From contig MBPM02000049.1 of the NCBI GenBank assembly GCA_001695595.3, positions 372,001-436,000 on the forward strand: 64,000 nucleotides of DNA, given 5' to 3'. The stretch is from Plasmopara viticola (Eukaryota > Oomycota > Peronosporomycetes > Peronosporales > Peronosporaceae). Both the position numbers and the translations under genes were made by a program. Positions 45,634-58,132 of the stretch are shown here, piece by piece. The notes under the pieces were generated by a model that was not told where the DNA came from, did not search any database, and worked only from the letters and a program-made list of their open reading frames with translations. Within the stretch, counting starts at the first letter, position 1. Each line of letters begins with the position of its first letter.

Positions 45634-46605
45634 TTAGGCAGTCGGAGCCGTGAAGGGCAACGTTGTAGACGTACTGAAACCACGCAGCAGGGCGTGATGT
45701 GCCAGCTCTTTTGCAGTGAGACGACGTGACGGCTGCACTTGCAGCATGTTTGCCAGCAACGTAATCGTTGCGTTGGAAAAGTGTTCTTTGAGGCCCCAGA
45801 GCTCCAAAATTTTGTCGACGCCGTACTTGTTTAGCACTCGAAAAGTTGGCGCACGGGCTACTTCATCCGCAAATAGAGGTGACCCAGTCAGCATGATAAA
45901 CAACAGTATACCGAGAGACCAGACGTCGGCGCTTTTAGGGTCGTACGCAACCCCCTGAGTCACTTCTGGTGCCATGTAGTAAAATTTACCCACCACCTCA
46001 CTAGAAAGCTGGTTGGCATCGGCACTGAGGCCAAAGTCACAAATTTTTACATTGTCATTCTTCAAAAGCACATTCTCAAGTGACAAGTCGCGGTGGGCAA
46101 CTTTGATTGCGTGTAAAAAACTCAATCCTTTGGCAATTTGGGCAAACAATCGCAATGCTTCGGTTTCAGGAAGTCGTCGGTTAGGCTTGGCGGTAACGTA
46201 ATCGTAAAGGTCTCCTCCAGCACAAAAGTCCATGGCGATGAAAACACTGTCTCCTATAGTAAAAAATCCTTCTCGTTTGTACTCCACAACGTGATTACGT
46301 CCTGGGGCGCGTGCAGTCAAAGGATCATCGAGCAATTGGATCACAGCACGTTCACTGAGTGGGTTCTCTATGACACGCTCGAAAGAGCTCTTTTCCTCTT
46401 GTTGCAGCAACGAAATGCTCAAACGTTTAAGTACCACAAGTTGTTTCAGTTTATTGTCCCGGTACAAGGCAGTCTCCCCAAACGGTGTAGTACGGAGAAT
46501 CTTGCAGCGAGTGTAGCGCGACAACACGTCGGGGGTAACGGAGACTGCAGTGGTGGTGGTGGTGGCGAGCGCAAAGTTCTTGACCACGATAGAGGCATCA
46601 GTCAT
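45634..46605 (-). CDS. atypical CAMK-like serine/threonine protein kinase
   Basis: Predicted 323-residue single-exon kinase made almost entirely of the catalytic domain (about residues 30-312). The ATP-anchoring Lys is K60 in VVLKRLS. The catalytic loop is HRDLSLEN (D173, N178), where Ser replaces the usual Lys and Leu the usual Pro. DFG is at 190-192, the activation-segment MAPE at 211-214, and the DVWSLGILLF helix near 227. The glycine-rich loop is poor: the region TTPFGETALY has a single Gly, so nucleotide binding may be unconventional. All three key catalytic residues (K, D, D) are present, so it is probably active. No regulatory domain, calmodulin site or membrane segment is seen; the Thr-rich N-terminus is low complexity. 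Confidence 0.9.
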   Translation of the reverse strand: MTDASIVVKNFALATTTTTAVSVTPDVLSRYTRCKILRTTPFGETALYRDNKLKQLVVLKRLSISLLQQEEKSSFERVIENPLSERAVIQLLDDPLTARAPGRNHVVEYKREGFFTIGDSVFIAMDFCAGGDLYDYVTAKPNRRLPETEALRLFAQIAKGLSFLHAIKVAHRDLSLENVLLKNDNVKICDFGLSADANQLSSEVVGKFYYMAPEVTQGVAYDPKSADVWSLGILLFIMLTGSPLFADEVARAPTFRVLNKYGVDKILELWGLKEHFSNATITLLANMLQVQPSRRLTAKELAHHALLRGFSTSTTLPFTAPTA

Positions 46606-49600
46606 GATGTGCAGTAAGGAGCAAGTAGGCGATAGTTATTGACGAGGGGCCAGTCTCTACCGAATGGGGCGTTCCTACTTCTGTTGGGCGCAACACGAAG
46701 TGGGGGAGAGCGTTTTGATTTTTTTCACCAGCATGTAGACTACATGGACTTTTTGCAGCGCATGTAAAATGAGCTGGGGCGACTAGGGGTACGTGCGTTT
46801 GTTGTCTTCTGTAAAAGAGAGAAATTAGCATTTAACATTACTAAATGAAGGCGTTGTAGAAACGGCTTGGTTGACGAAATTTCTTGCTCCGTCACATACA
46901 AATTGGAAGCTCGTGTGCCGGGCGCGGAGCACCGAGTAATAGAACTTTGATATTCAATTTGCCATCATGCACACTGACACCAAAGGCGAAGTTGTACAGA
47001 CGCCGCAGTGGATTTCTGGTGTGGTGAAAACATTGAATGCCGAAGAGCACGCTGCTTTATAAAAGCTAAAGATAATTTGTACTAGTAGGCTTTTTAAAGT
47101 CACAAAAGGAAGGATCCTAGTTGTCATTGCGATGCCATCACCCTTTCAGGCACACGTTACAAAGACGCAGCTGGTCATAAAAGTTGCCAACTGCCGTCAG
47201 GATCGACATATACAAATTAAATCTTTACTTTGCCAACTGCATGGCTACGAATTTTGCCATCGCGACCTTAAAAGTACAAAAAACGACCAGTTGTCAGCGT
47301 TGCGCACGTCACTCGACCTCAGCCAATAGGCTCAAGTTGCTCTGTTGTGTATGTCTTCGCCTGGCTGTCGATATATCGTGAGCAGTTACGATGCCAAGCC
47401 GGCGTCCACAACTCAACAATTTTTGTCTTAGATTTTGTATGCAAGCACCAGCGCGTGGCGTGTCGCTGATGTGATAAATTTAAGCCTTTTTACGTATTGA
47501 AGTTCTGGCTTAATTAAAAATTATATCCTTAAGAATTCCATCGTCCATCCGTCAAAAAGATCGAGCGTCGCCCACTTGCGGGCGGTAGAGACTACAGCAC
47601 GTTGCCACAGGTGCTGATAAATTATAAGTGTAACGCTACACTATCAATTGCTCTACGCAAGACGTCTCACTGGCGATATGGTACCAAATGCTTTCTAACG
47701 ATGTCCATCAATAATAAACCTGGAAATGTTAAAAAAAAAAGTTGTTAGTCAATTGACTATCTCACTTCGAAAAGTGACGGTCACAACACACTCATTGATA
47801 TTAATCGTTGCAGGTACGACGATCGTCAGTATTAGGTCTGGTGGCGGTCTCGAAAGGTTCAGGGGCAAGTCCTACACGACATGGAAGGGCAAGCTATCCC
47901 CGTGCGTCAATCGGCTTGACCACATTAATTCGACAAAGTCGCTGAAAACGATTCGGCATTACCGCACCGAGACTGCTGAACATGAGGCGCTTGTGTTGAC
48001 AAGGAATGTGATGCATTTTACAAGAAAACGAAAATTATATTGAGGCTACTTAACCGAACGCTGTCGTCATGACCTCAAAGATGCCTTAGGCGGTCTAAGT
48101 TGGCCTAATCAGATGAACTTGGTCCAGATTATTGTCTATTGCTCTTTTGTAGAGCAATAGACAATAATCTGGACCAAGTTCATCTGGGCGAAAGTACGTA
48201 TTTTTCGAAGTAGTTGTGCGATGAGACAGTTTGGCGTCGCTGGGATGTTTAATATCCTTTGTTTTGCTAATTAAGCATGCTGCTGGGCGTAATAGCCGCT
48301 GTGAGGGATAAATCCGACTTTTTCAGTGCAGTGCTTTGAGACATTTGCTCAAGCAGCACGCCGTCTTTCCTCAAAAGGGATTTTGTACAGGCATCATTAT
48401 TTTGTTAAGCTTTAGTTGGCATGGACTAAGTGTCAAGTTTGAGTTTGGTTTCAAAACACACAAAGTTGATTGAGAGTGCGTCTTTTTTCGACTTCTGCTC
48501 CATGCTATTCTTCATCTTTTTTGTGAGGTCCGCTCATCCTGCTTTCGTGGCAGAGGTCAAATCTTGGCGATACGGTACTTTGTTCATAGCAAGAGGTCGA
48601 TCAAGACTTTTGGTTCTCTATCCGGTGCAAATATCGAAAGTGGGCGTCTTGACACCCCATCTCAAAAGCATGTCTGATCATTGAGGTCTATTAACTTTCA
48701 CAAGCCGCACGCTGCATATAAGGCTAATTCAAAACATCTTTGTCTTAAATGAAGAAAACATTTAAACTCTCAAAGGGGTGTCATCTTCGTTTTGATTATT
48801 ATTCAGCAATAAGCTCCGTATCTTAGCGTTCTTCAAGGTTTATTGGTATTGTGTGACCTCTGACAATATTTTCAGTCGGATCGCATCGGGGTATCATAGT
48901 ATCACCCGTGGGTAATATAGCACCACCAGTTGCGGGTAGCAAACCTTCTCGTGCACCTACTAAAGAGGGTACAAGGAGAAAAATTAGAGGCTTTCCCTTT
49001 CGAAGAATAATAAATATTTTATATCAAAAAGACATAGATGATAAGTGCGCAAGTAGCTTGTACTCCTCGCCTGTGAAATTTTTTATCTGAGTGGTTTATG
49101 TCCTGAGATAACATGAAGCAACAGCTGAACTTGACAATTTTTCTAGCAAAGATCAAAGCTCGAGCTTTCTTGCCTGCATGCAAGGGAAGAACAAATCTCA
49201 TTAATACATCTAGTAAGTAAGTAAGCTGACCCCATTCTTGGTGAGTCACTCCTCGAACAAGTCGACTTGAGTGTGCTCATGGATGGCTCAAGCGTAGGCT
49301 CAACAAACACCAAACTATTTGGAAAGCAGGCAGCGACAAGTGCAGAGGTGATTTAAGATGCACATCAGAAAACATGAATTCATGGGCAGTCTCGCCTCTC
49401 TGGATAAGCAGTCCAGGATGATGCTCGTCGGTCCAGTTCTAATACGTTTGAGCTATATTCGCTATTTTATATGTATACATGATTCCTAGGTGCCGATGTT
49501 GTCGGCCTACATCTTAATTAACGACTATGAAGAGTCGCTAGCAGAAGCCGTGCCCTTAAAGCCTTGTCACCTGTAGGAGCTAGGGGCCTTATTAGAAATA

Positions 49601-52600
49601 AACTAATTCAATTGATACAAATCATAAGTATATAGGACCTAATATCTCGACAGATCTTAAAGAAGTAGAAAGGGTCAATAGATTACTGGTTGTTCATGTA
49701 AGTATAGAAGTTTATGAAAAAGCAATTGCGGGTTTCGGTAGACTCTGACGCACCAAAAAAACTCGAGGCACCGGCAAAAGATTGCGTTGATCAACTAATA
49801 CTTTATAACGATCATCAAAGACATTTTTTTTGTTTGACCGGGTAATGGGGCGGTCCCAGGAGTCCTAGCGTCGAAGCATACCTGATCATGAAGTTTGAAA
49901 TGCGAGGTCATTATTTACTTATTACATGGACAGGCATGGCTTTTATTTGCTTTGTCTGTATACGCACGAGTCCTATATTGATCGATGAAGCAAGGCCATA
50001 CGAACAAGCCGCCTTATTGCACGCAGTACCGTCGCGTATTCACTTCTGTTGTACGTACGACCTATTACGGAAGATATATATTTGAGGTATTGAAGGTGGT
50101 ACCCCCACAAAAGCAGGCAGACGTGACGCCGCCTATGCAACCTTTCTAATAAGAAACTAAAGTCTCTCTGGCAGCATTGGCCGTCAAAGACGCTAATGAT
50201 AGCGCTTATAATGTGTCAATTGTTCGTGTGGTTATCTTGATTCTGAAAATTCACTTTGTATTGCTTCCCCATTTGGGTATTGCGTAGCTATATTAGTGAT
50301 ACATCGCTACCCACTAACATTTAAACCATGCTAGCCACTGTGTCTTGCGGGCATATGCAACCTACAGCTGTCGAAAGAACCGGCACCTGTGCTTCCTGGG
50401 CCCTTAAAATAGCTCTTTGCTCGTAAACATCAGATTCTATATCTGCTTGTCAGCAGGAAGTGTGGAGTTGCGGCCGTCTCGCCGGGACATTAGAAGCTTG
50501 CAGGTCACCCGAGAAGCGAGACTAAGATAACAACTGACGGCGATAGGTTTCTCAAAATTTTTGTGAGGGCTCAGGGTAATTATCGCTTAATGTGGGCGAA
50601 ATTTGACGACAATTGCTACCAGATGTAGCTCAAAATTACACAGCATCAAGCACAGATGAGCGTACAACAAGACAAACGGTCTTCTGGTGAATGACTGGTC
50701 ACTATTTTCAGCTAAGGAATCATTTCGTATGTAGTGCTTTTGACTCCAGTAATTTGAACCCACTCATAGAATGACGGAAATGTGCAAAAGACAGTAATTC
50801 CAAGACCGGTCATTTTTAAGCAATATCGATGTGTTTTGACCTAGGTTTTTTTTTTTCAAATATGGGACTTGATGTGATACTAGTAAGGGAATTTGTCATG
50901 TAAGTTGGTATATTGAGCCATTGGGCCACCTATATAAAGGCTCTTTTAATAATCATAAGACAGCTACTTATTAAAGCTTGGCTATATGCAACGGTCCGTC
51001 ACAGTAATACACCAGAACGCGCTATCTGCCATTCAATCGTGGAGCTCAAGAATCTTTCTTCGCTACTATCAATGTTGCTATAACTTTTAGCAGAGGGGCA
51101 TGTCGATTATACACATTTTTGATTATGAGCTTTGAACCAAGCGTTTTTGCTTATCATATCACGACTACTATCACGCTTGTTTGCAAAATTAAAAAATGTA
51201 AAAGGATCTTAAAAAACGGTTACTACAGTTGGTTCTCTCAAATCTTTTTGCACCTCATTTGCTAGATTTCCATCTGGCGCTTAATCTAACGTCACCAAAA
51301 AAACATGCTTGTAACAGTAATCGAAGTGACGATGTATTGAAGCACGCACAAATATTTTTATATGAAATACTTCTAGTATAAACGTAAAAATTGAGCTATC
51401 AGCTGACGTAATTTAGTTTCCAGCTGGCAATGACCAATGTTCTCTCATATCCACTGTTGGATCTGGTGGTTATGCTGCAACTGAAGCTTGGAGCAGTAGA
51501 CGCCGTCATTTAGTTTTTTACCTAGCGCCACTAAATGATTGTCGAAATTCATCATGAGTGGGACCTCGAAAAGACCTCTAACAACTCGATACGAAACACG
51601 ATTTTTTTGCATTACTTCTTCTAAGCTCTACTATGTAACCCAGACCGCCTTTGGACACGCAAGGATTAAGCCGGGTCCGTGTGCATCCAAATTCAACATG
51701 TCTTTCCGGTCAAGCAGGACTGTCAATGTCTTGCGTGCTCTCTCTAGGAAAAGAACCTTACAATTTCATCTTTAAAGGATCAGTTTAAAAAGACTGTATA
51801 TGGATAAACTACGAGTGCTACCACGATCAGCGCTGCTTAAAAAGAGTGTGAGCCCACTATCTGACTTTCGTTCTGTTTTAAGAATCAATGTGAGTCACGT
51901 CCAAAGATAGTATTTAAACATTGAGTCGACTTTTGCACTAAGAGTGTAACTTGAATTTACTTCCCTGTAAGACGAATGACCTACAATTACTGTCAACAAA
52001 AGTAAAATTTGCTAATGGGAGTCAGCAGCGGTCGACAAAGCCTGTACTTTTTTAAGTAATATTTCGCATTACATACCGCTATATCATTGATGTAAAAAAC
52101 ACTTGACAATATGGTGCTTCAACCATTAAGAACGACATGTACTGGGTTTGGTACCACGTTTCCATGACGTCAGATAGCAAATTGTGACTCGTATTAATTA
52201 TAGGTATAGAACAAAAGTCACAGACCCACGGTCATGCTACGCTTAGCATGTAGCGATGGCAGCCTTGCTGCTTTTAATAGCACCTGTTGTCACTCTGCAA
52301 CTGAGTCATTTAGTCTATAGATGAAGCAGGACTGCATGAAGGGCTGAACAACTGCTTGGAGGTCATCATTGATTGCACAAAGACCCGACGCGATCAGTGC
52401 ACGTTCTAAGGCTCTCATCAGCTATAAGTACGCTCTGTTGGAGCACATTTTATAGGATATGCAAAATCGTCTGCATCGATGACACCACGTCTAAGACAGG
52501 TGCCTCACCAAAACGAAGCAGCTCACAACGAGCTTGAAGACCGTTACGAAAAATGAAGATAAACTTATTAATTGAGTCAGCAATGTCGGATGGCCATGAT

Positions 52601-53418
52601 GATCGTTTTGTAGTAACTAGAGCAACAGACAGTGGATGCAATGGGCATGTTGGGGACTATCAAGGCTTATGGAAAAGATGAGAGGAAGCAACAGGACATC
52701 ATGACACAAAGTCTGCTTATATGTTCATTATTTATCAAGCAGTGTTTCTAGCTCCTACTTGATGTCGCTCTTATCGTTTGATACATCAAACCACGATGTC
52801 TGTCGACTTTGCACAAAGAGAATTCAAAGCTACATTTTGTCCCTGCCTACTGGCAGTGGTGGGTCGTCATTGATGAGAATTGACATATATGCTGTAGAAC
52901 CGATAGTAGAGGCTAAGAAATTGTAGCAATATCAAGGCAGCACAAAAACATGGTACGGTAGAAATGAATATCAAAGCAACTGATATTCTGGTTGGCCTCT
53001 TATCAACGTTGTGATAGTATGAAACTTTGAGAAAGGAAAAGGTAGACTTGCAATGTCTTCCTGAGGAGTGATTTTCGACCTTAATAAGTGTAATAGAGCG
53101 CTACCGCATTCTTTACAATGTCATGTTTAGAGCTTGATGACCTCCAGGGAAACAGCCTTAGATCTATACGCGCGACGTCGGTCATCCGTGAGCTTGGCCA
53201 CGTGTCGCGTCGTAAAGTAAAAGGGACGTTGCGTCTAATTTTTCATGTCATTTCCTATGTGATGCGCACAAATCGCTGGGTCTTTTTTTGCTAAGAAGCA
53301 AGCAACAGTGTGCTGATTCTCTCTACATCTTGGTATCAGTAAAGGCCAGTACGCATCCAGCCCAAATAATCGCTCGACTTATACGCAAGGCAGAGAGTAT
53401 TTCGAGCACGAAGCGATA
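46606..53418. other. long gene-poor region
   Basis: About 6.8 kb with only short frames; the longest, 47726-48043 (+), has 105 codons, is basic, and shows no domain. Composition is AT-rich. A perfect fold-back lies at 48111-48185. No gene is supported. Confidence 0.5.
48111..48185. repeat. perfect 35-bp inverted repeat with 5-bp loop
   Basis: The arm at 48111-48145 (begins AGATGAACTTGG, ends TTGCTCT) is followed by the loop TTTGT and then its exact reverse complement at 48151-48185. There are no mismatches over 35 bp. A transcript would form a long perfect stem. It could be a small-RNA precursor, a fold-back element, or a chimeric-read artefact. Confidence 0.9.
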
Positions 53419-54896
53419 ATGGACAATGTACAAGATGACTACACGACTACGCGCAACGTCGGCCGCACAACTCCTATTGCTCACGACGAAAAAGATGCCT
53501 TGGATTATTTCAAGGCGACAGTGCAGCGTCGTAAAAAGTTTATTTGCATCGGTCTCGCTTTCTTGGTTGTAGTCATCGTTGGTATCTCGATCGGGGTCAG
53601 TACAAAGACAGAGTCTATTGTCAATAAAGAAGCTATGCAGGTAAAGGTCTTCGACTGTAGGGTATAGAATCTGCCACACTAATTACTTGTTGTGATCATC
53701 TGAGGACACGTTAACCCCCTCGTTCAGCGATATTGATGAGGCTTCACAGACCAGTCAGACCCAAGTCGATGAGGGATATAATGCTGATCAGTTCGTTAAG
53801 GAGAATTTGACGATTGCTGTGGGAAGTGCTGAGGATATTTCACTTAACACGACCGAGCAGGATAGCTCACTTAACACGACCGAGCCCGAACAAGTTATTG
53901 GCGAAGCGTCAACGAGTGAGTTGCACTTCAATGCCAAGTTTTCTTGTTCTCTAGCTAATGCTGCGAATACTTGTATCAGACTTGACCGATGCTTTATTGC
54001 CTCCCACACCCTCCGAGTCTACTTTGCAGATTTCTTCGGAGAACGCTCTCACCTACTCTATTGTGGATTTTGACTGGACTGACGCGTCCAAGTGGGAGTA
54101 CGCTAGTGGTGCTACCGTACCCGCGAATATGATAACTAGTAATGGCATCACACTGACTTCAGACAACAGCGCTGAGCCCATTCGAACCAAAGAGGGATGG
54201 AGCGGAGAAAAGGTTGTGTATGTCGCGTGGGAGCGGTCAAGCACTAGCGACACCAACATTTGGATGCTTAACACCAAGCTTGAAGGCCAATTTGAAAAAG
54301 GCAACGGCTGGCCGTACTGGGGGGAGCTTGACTTGTTTGAAGTGTTCACACAGGACGCTGTCAGTATGCCAACGTACGATTTTAGTGGCTTTGGCAGCTT
54401 CACGGATGTTTCGAGCTATGGCCAAATGACAATGCACATGGGTCCAGCCACTGAAGACGGAAGTCCATGCTTCTGTCCCGCCAGTCCCACCAAGAGTTTA
54501 TGGTACGGTGACACGCCGTCCATGACATCTGGCTGCACGGCTCAATTCTCAAACGATGCATCAAATTCGATTGCTGCTGTGTGGGGTTCCGATAGTACTG
54601 GCAAGTATATTCAACTGTTTCAAAACCCCGTAATCACCAAAGGCGGCAAACTCAATGGTGTTGATACGTACGACGTTGCCGCTGGAAGTGGCAGTGCTAC
54701 CTCCAAAATTTACAACAATGCTAATCTGTTTTGGGGCGTAGATGCCACGGCTCCGTGCGCCACAGCCGGTGGTCACGATGCTGCGACTGGCTTTCCATTC
54801 TTCGAGAGCTTTCGCCTACTTTTTGAGGAGCAGAAAAAAGGAGATTCGAGTGCTTCCTTCACAGTCAAAAGCATTCAGATATTTACTAAAAATTAA
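53419..54896 (+). CDS. membrane-anchored GH16-type glycosidase/transglycosylase, copy 2
   Basis: Predicted 449-residue paralogue of the gene at 28556-30055, with identical architecture and intron positions. Exons: 53419-53640, 53705-53915 and 53980-54896, introns 64 nt each, same phases. The cytosolic tail, QRRKKF, one membrane segment (about 45-66), Ser/Thr-rich stalk and GH16 domain are all kept. The catalytic ExDxxE pattern is present as GELDLFE, followed by VFTQDAV. The GH16 exon is nearly identical to copy 1, whereas the tail and stalk exons have diverged. The stalk contains a short internal duplication, SLNTTE twice within 15 residues, each giving an N-glycosylation sequon. The frame is intact, so both copies are probably functional. 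Strand is opposite to copy 1. Confidence 0.85.
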
Positions 54897-55681
54897 CTAT
54901 TAAGGATCACATACGTACAGTGCAGATCAGATGTCATGCTGAAAAGGCGATACTCTAGTCATGTCTGACACCCGAACCAACTATTTAAGATGGGTCAGGA
55001 AGTAATTTTAGCTTTTGTAATGCTCGGTACTATAGACATTCAGTGGCCATACGGCATTTTAATCAATTGCATTTACGGCCACATGAGTGAATTTGACACT
55101 AGCGCCACGACAGAAATGGTGGCAAGGTCAACTTTACTAATATAATGCTTTAAAAGGTGCTCACTACAACGGCTTTTGGAACTAGCGTGGCTAATTCCTA
55201 GCTATAACGAATTAGCGGTAAAGAATAATGTCAGTGTGTCATATATAAAATGATGCTAATATATACATTTTCAATCTCCATGCTACTCTGATTTTAAATA
55301 GAATACCCGTATGTTTAAGCATTGTTTTGTCAAGTGGTGACCCATATATGAGACATAATTTATTTATCAGTGAGCCAATTTGTGAAACCCAGTTTTTAAA
55401 ATAGTTTGTCTAGTGTAAACTGATTCTAATTAAATTACGTGTATGCACAGATACTGGTCGAGATCAAAGTACTGTACAGTAATCGGCCAAATCAGACTAT
55501 AACGGGATTCCAGTAATATTGATACAAAATTAGACCAGATAAGTAATACATATTCCATTTCACAAATCGGTATTTAAGAGAAAAATGGGCAAATTGTGTA
55601 CTTTTGAAAATGAAGCCCAGTGCAATCGTTCCGAACATTGGATGCAACGCCAACAACTTCAATGAACTTACTAGGTGCTAT
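54897..55681. other. gene-free spacer
   Basis: About 0.8 kb of AT-rich sequence downstream of GH16 copy 2. I see no open frame above 60 codons and no repeat of note. Confidence 0.4.
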
Positions 55682-56307
55682 CTAGCTCACACTCTTGCTG
55701 ACATAAAAAGCGACTTCGTGGATCACAAACGCTGTGGGGTCGGTAGGCGTACAGATAAAGTGCATCACATGAAGAGCTGACGCATAGGTCGTCCAATGCG
55801 GAGAATCGGTGGAAGACTGTTCAGTCGCACGTTGTGAACTCTTAAGTCGACAAGGTAAGTCGTGATGGCGATGTTGCACAACATTGCTGCAACTGAAAGA
55901 TCCCGAAGAATCAATTGCATGGCATCCTGCAAAAATTATTGTTCTGTAAAGCGACCAACGTCGCAGCAATGGCAAGGCACTGCTGCTGGTTATTAAACGC
56001 CAATATGATATGTCCAAAGCGGGCTCCTGCCAGTGGAGGCCCGAGTTTGCAAACGACATCGTCTATGAAGGAAGAAGCCGTGATGAAAAGCGGTCGCATT
56101 CGTAGCCATGGAGGCGCTCGCGCCGCGTTCAGGCCGTTTGCCGCAGCCACGAATGCGTTCACGTTGTTTACTTGCCAATTAAACACGAATGCCGGATTGT
56201 CGTCATCGATCTGGATTGACTACAAGTATTCCTCAATCCACCTTGATGCAACCATCATTAATAGCGTTACCTGGTAGAGAATGTATCATATTATACACAG
56301 CACTCAA

Positions 56308-56646
56308 CAATGAGATTGCCGCGCGGAAGGAAAAGACGTTGCGCAGCCTCACGTCGAATAAGTCGACCGACATTGACGCGCGCGACGGCTGATTGGATAA
56401 CTTCATTCGCTTGGACGTGCGCTCCTCTCCGCTGATCGTCTGACGCTTTCTGGCAATGCTGGCGATGCTGGCGATGCTGGCGATGCTGGCGATGTGCGTC
56501 GAGCGAAGGGGTCCGCCTCCCTCGCTCGTACTTCGCTCTGCTTACATATGACGAAGTCCGAAACGCCGTCGCGCGCGTCAACGTCGAGTGGCTTATTCGA
56601 CGTGAGGCTGCGCGACGTCTTTTTCTTCCGCGCGGCAATCCCATTG
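56308..56646. repeat. imperfect inverted repeat with 82-bp inner arms
   Basis: 56308-56389 (contains ATTGCCGCGCGGAAG and CAGCCTCACGTCGAATAAG) is the inverted partner of 56565-56646, with about 10 differences. Homology continues outward into the two transposase-like scraps, so the whole arms are probably 300 bp or more. The spacer is about 175 bp. Confidence 0.85.
56451..56500. repeat. 9-bp microsatellite (GCTGGCGAT)n
   Basis: About five head-to-tail copies of GCTGGCGAT, with one diverged copy (GCTGGCAAT-like) at the start, in the spacer of the inverted repeat. Read on the minus strand it would encode an Ala-Ser-Pro repeat. Confidence 0.85.
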
Positions 56647-58132
56647 GTGAGTGGTGGGTATGACATGCTATTGAATTGTCGTTACCAGGCTCATGGTACT
56701 GATGGTGATGGCATTGTAGTAGATTGAGGAATTTTGTCGATGTTCCAGATCGATGACAACGATCCGGCATTCCTGTTCTATTGGCAAGAGAACAACGTGG
56801 ACGCATTCGTGGCTGCAGTACGCAGTGCAAACGCCTTCATGGCTACGAGCGCGACCGCCACTAATCACGGCTTCTTCTTTCAGCGACGATGTCGTCCACA
56901 GACTAGAGGCTCAGCTGAGCTTGCCCTAATGGGCGCCGTAACAAAAGAATATTTTCGAATGCCCAAGGCACTGGCATATTTGCAAGAGCATCATTGCCAA
57001 GCAAAGGCCTTTTTTTAAAAGCACAGAAAGAAGGGAAAAAATCAACCAAGCTTTAAAAGACTTGTGTTGACGACCACTTCGAAAGATTACAAAATCCTTA
57101 ATCAATGCATAGCACTTTCCCTGCTACATCATTGCGCTACCTGGAGAAGCTACAAATGACTAAATGTAACAATCACAGAGCGTAGAGGCTCGGATTTCAA
57201 GTCGTAAATTGAGAGTTCGGAGACTGTGGTCACCCGAGTACTTACCATTGCATAAGTAGACCTTCGCGGTCCACTTCACTCTTCATAACACCTGCTCGAT
57301 GTACGACGAATCGCTGGCGTTTACCTGCGCGGTAAGGAATATTATGCAAGGATTGTGCAGCAGATTGCAAAGGATTGTGCCATCAAAAAAATGCAAGTTG
57401 GCTTAATGCTCTCGAAGTTGATGGGGAAGATTTTATTACAGGTTTGCATGCTGCACATCAACAGTTTTCGAAGTAATGTTGACACAGCTTACCGTTTCGT
57501 CGCCGAACGTTGCTAATGTCAGTCAATAATTATGTTCGGCATCGGTGATTGATGCAACAAATATTAATGCATCATGAGGAAGCGCCGGTCGAATTTGACA
57601 CAGCACTAATAAGGATTGCTGCCAATTATGCCGATGCTTCGAATGCTGCTCGTCTACATCTCGACAGTTACAGAGGCTGGCTATTATCCTAGTCAATGTT
57701 GAAATGGAGTTGGATGGTTTCGAGCCAGAATTTCTCATGATACCGGTTTTCAACGAGAGGACAATGTCACGAGCACGGGGTATTTAGCACAATTTAAGCT
57801 GCGCTGCCCCACCTACATGTTCTAAAGTTGTCACAGTCAAACCGCTAGATATGTGACCACCTCGATCGTTAAAGACGTGAAGCATTTTTCAAATTAAACG
57901 CATGATCAGAAATATTGAGTAATATTGGTGCGTTTTTGTCCTCTCATTGATTGTTTCTAAGGTAAAAAAAAGTCGGTGTCGGTATGCAAAACAGTATATC
58001 TATCGGTGTTGTTAACATTCACTCGGAGAGAATTAAGTGCCATCCATAACTCTTTGCTTTTGATTCAAAAAGTTGATGTGTTGATAGCGATAAATTGGGC
58101 TTTTAACATTGACCAAGATAAATTCAAAAAAA

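Larger units (their letters stand above)
55682..57018. mobile_element. two inverted, decayed Harbinger-type transposase remnants
   Basis: Two related coding scraps point away from each other. The right one is at 56734-57018 (+), with FLFYWQENNVDAFVAAV, then NHGFFFQRRCRPQTR, then TKEYFRMPKAL. The left one (-), ending near 55682, has FVFNWQVNNVNAFVAAA and, in a shifted frame, HHGFFLHRRCRLQTR, then CLAIAATLVALQ. The EYFRMPK pattern and layout recall the N-terminal part of PIF/Harbinger (HARBI1-like) nucleases, but no catalytic DDE is visible, so this is tentative. The left copy is broken by frame changes. The inner arms form an 82-bp inverted repeat (56308-56389 and 56565-56646). Confidence 0.4.

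Noticed and set aside
55911..56277. Plus-strand 120-codon frame as a gene
   Set aside because: It is antisense to the left transposase-like remnant.
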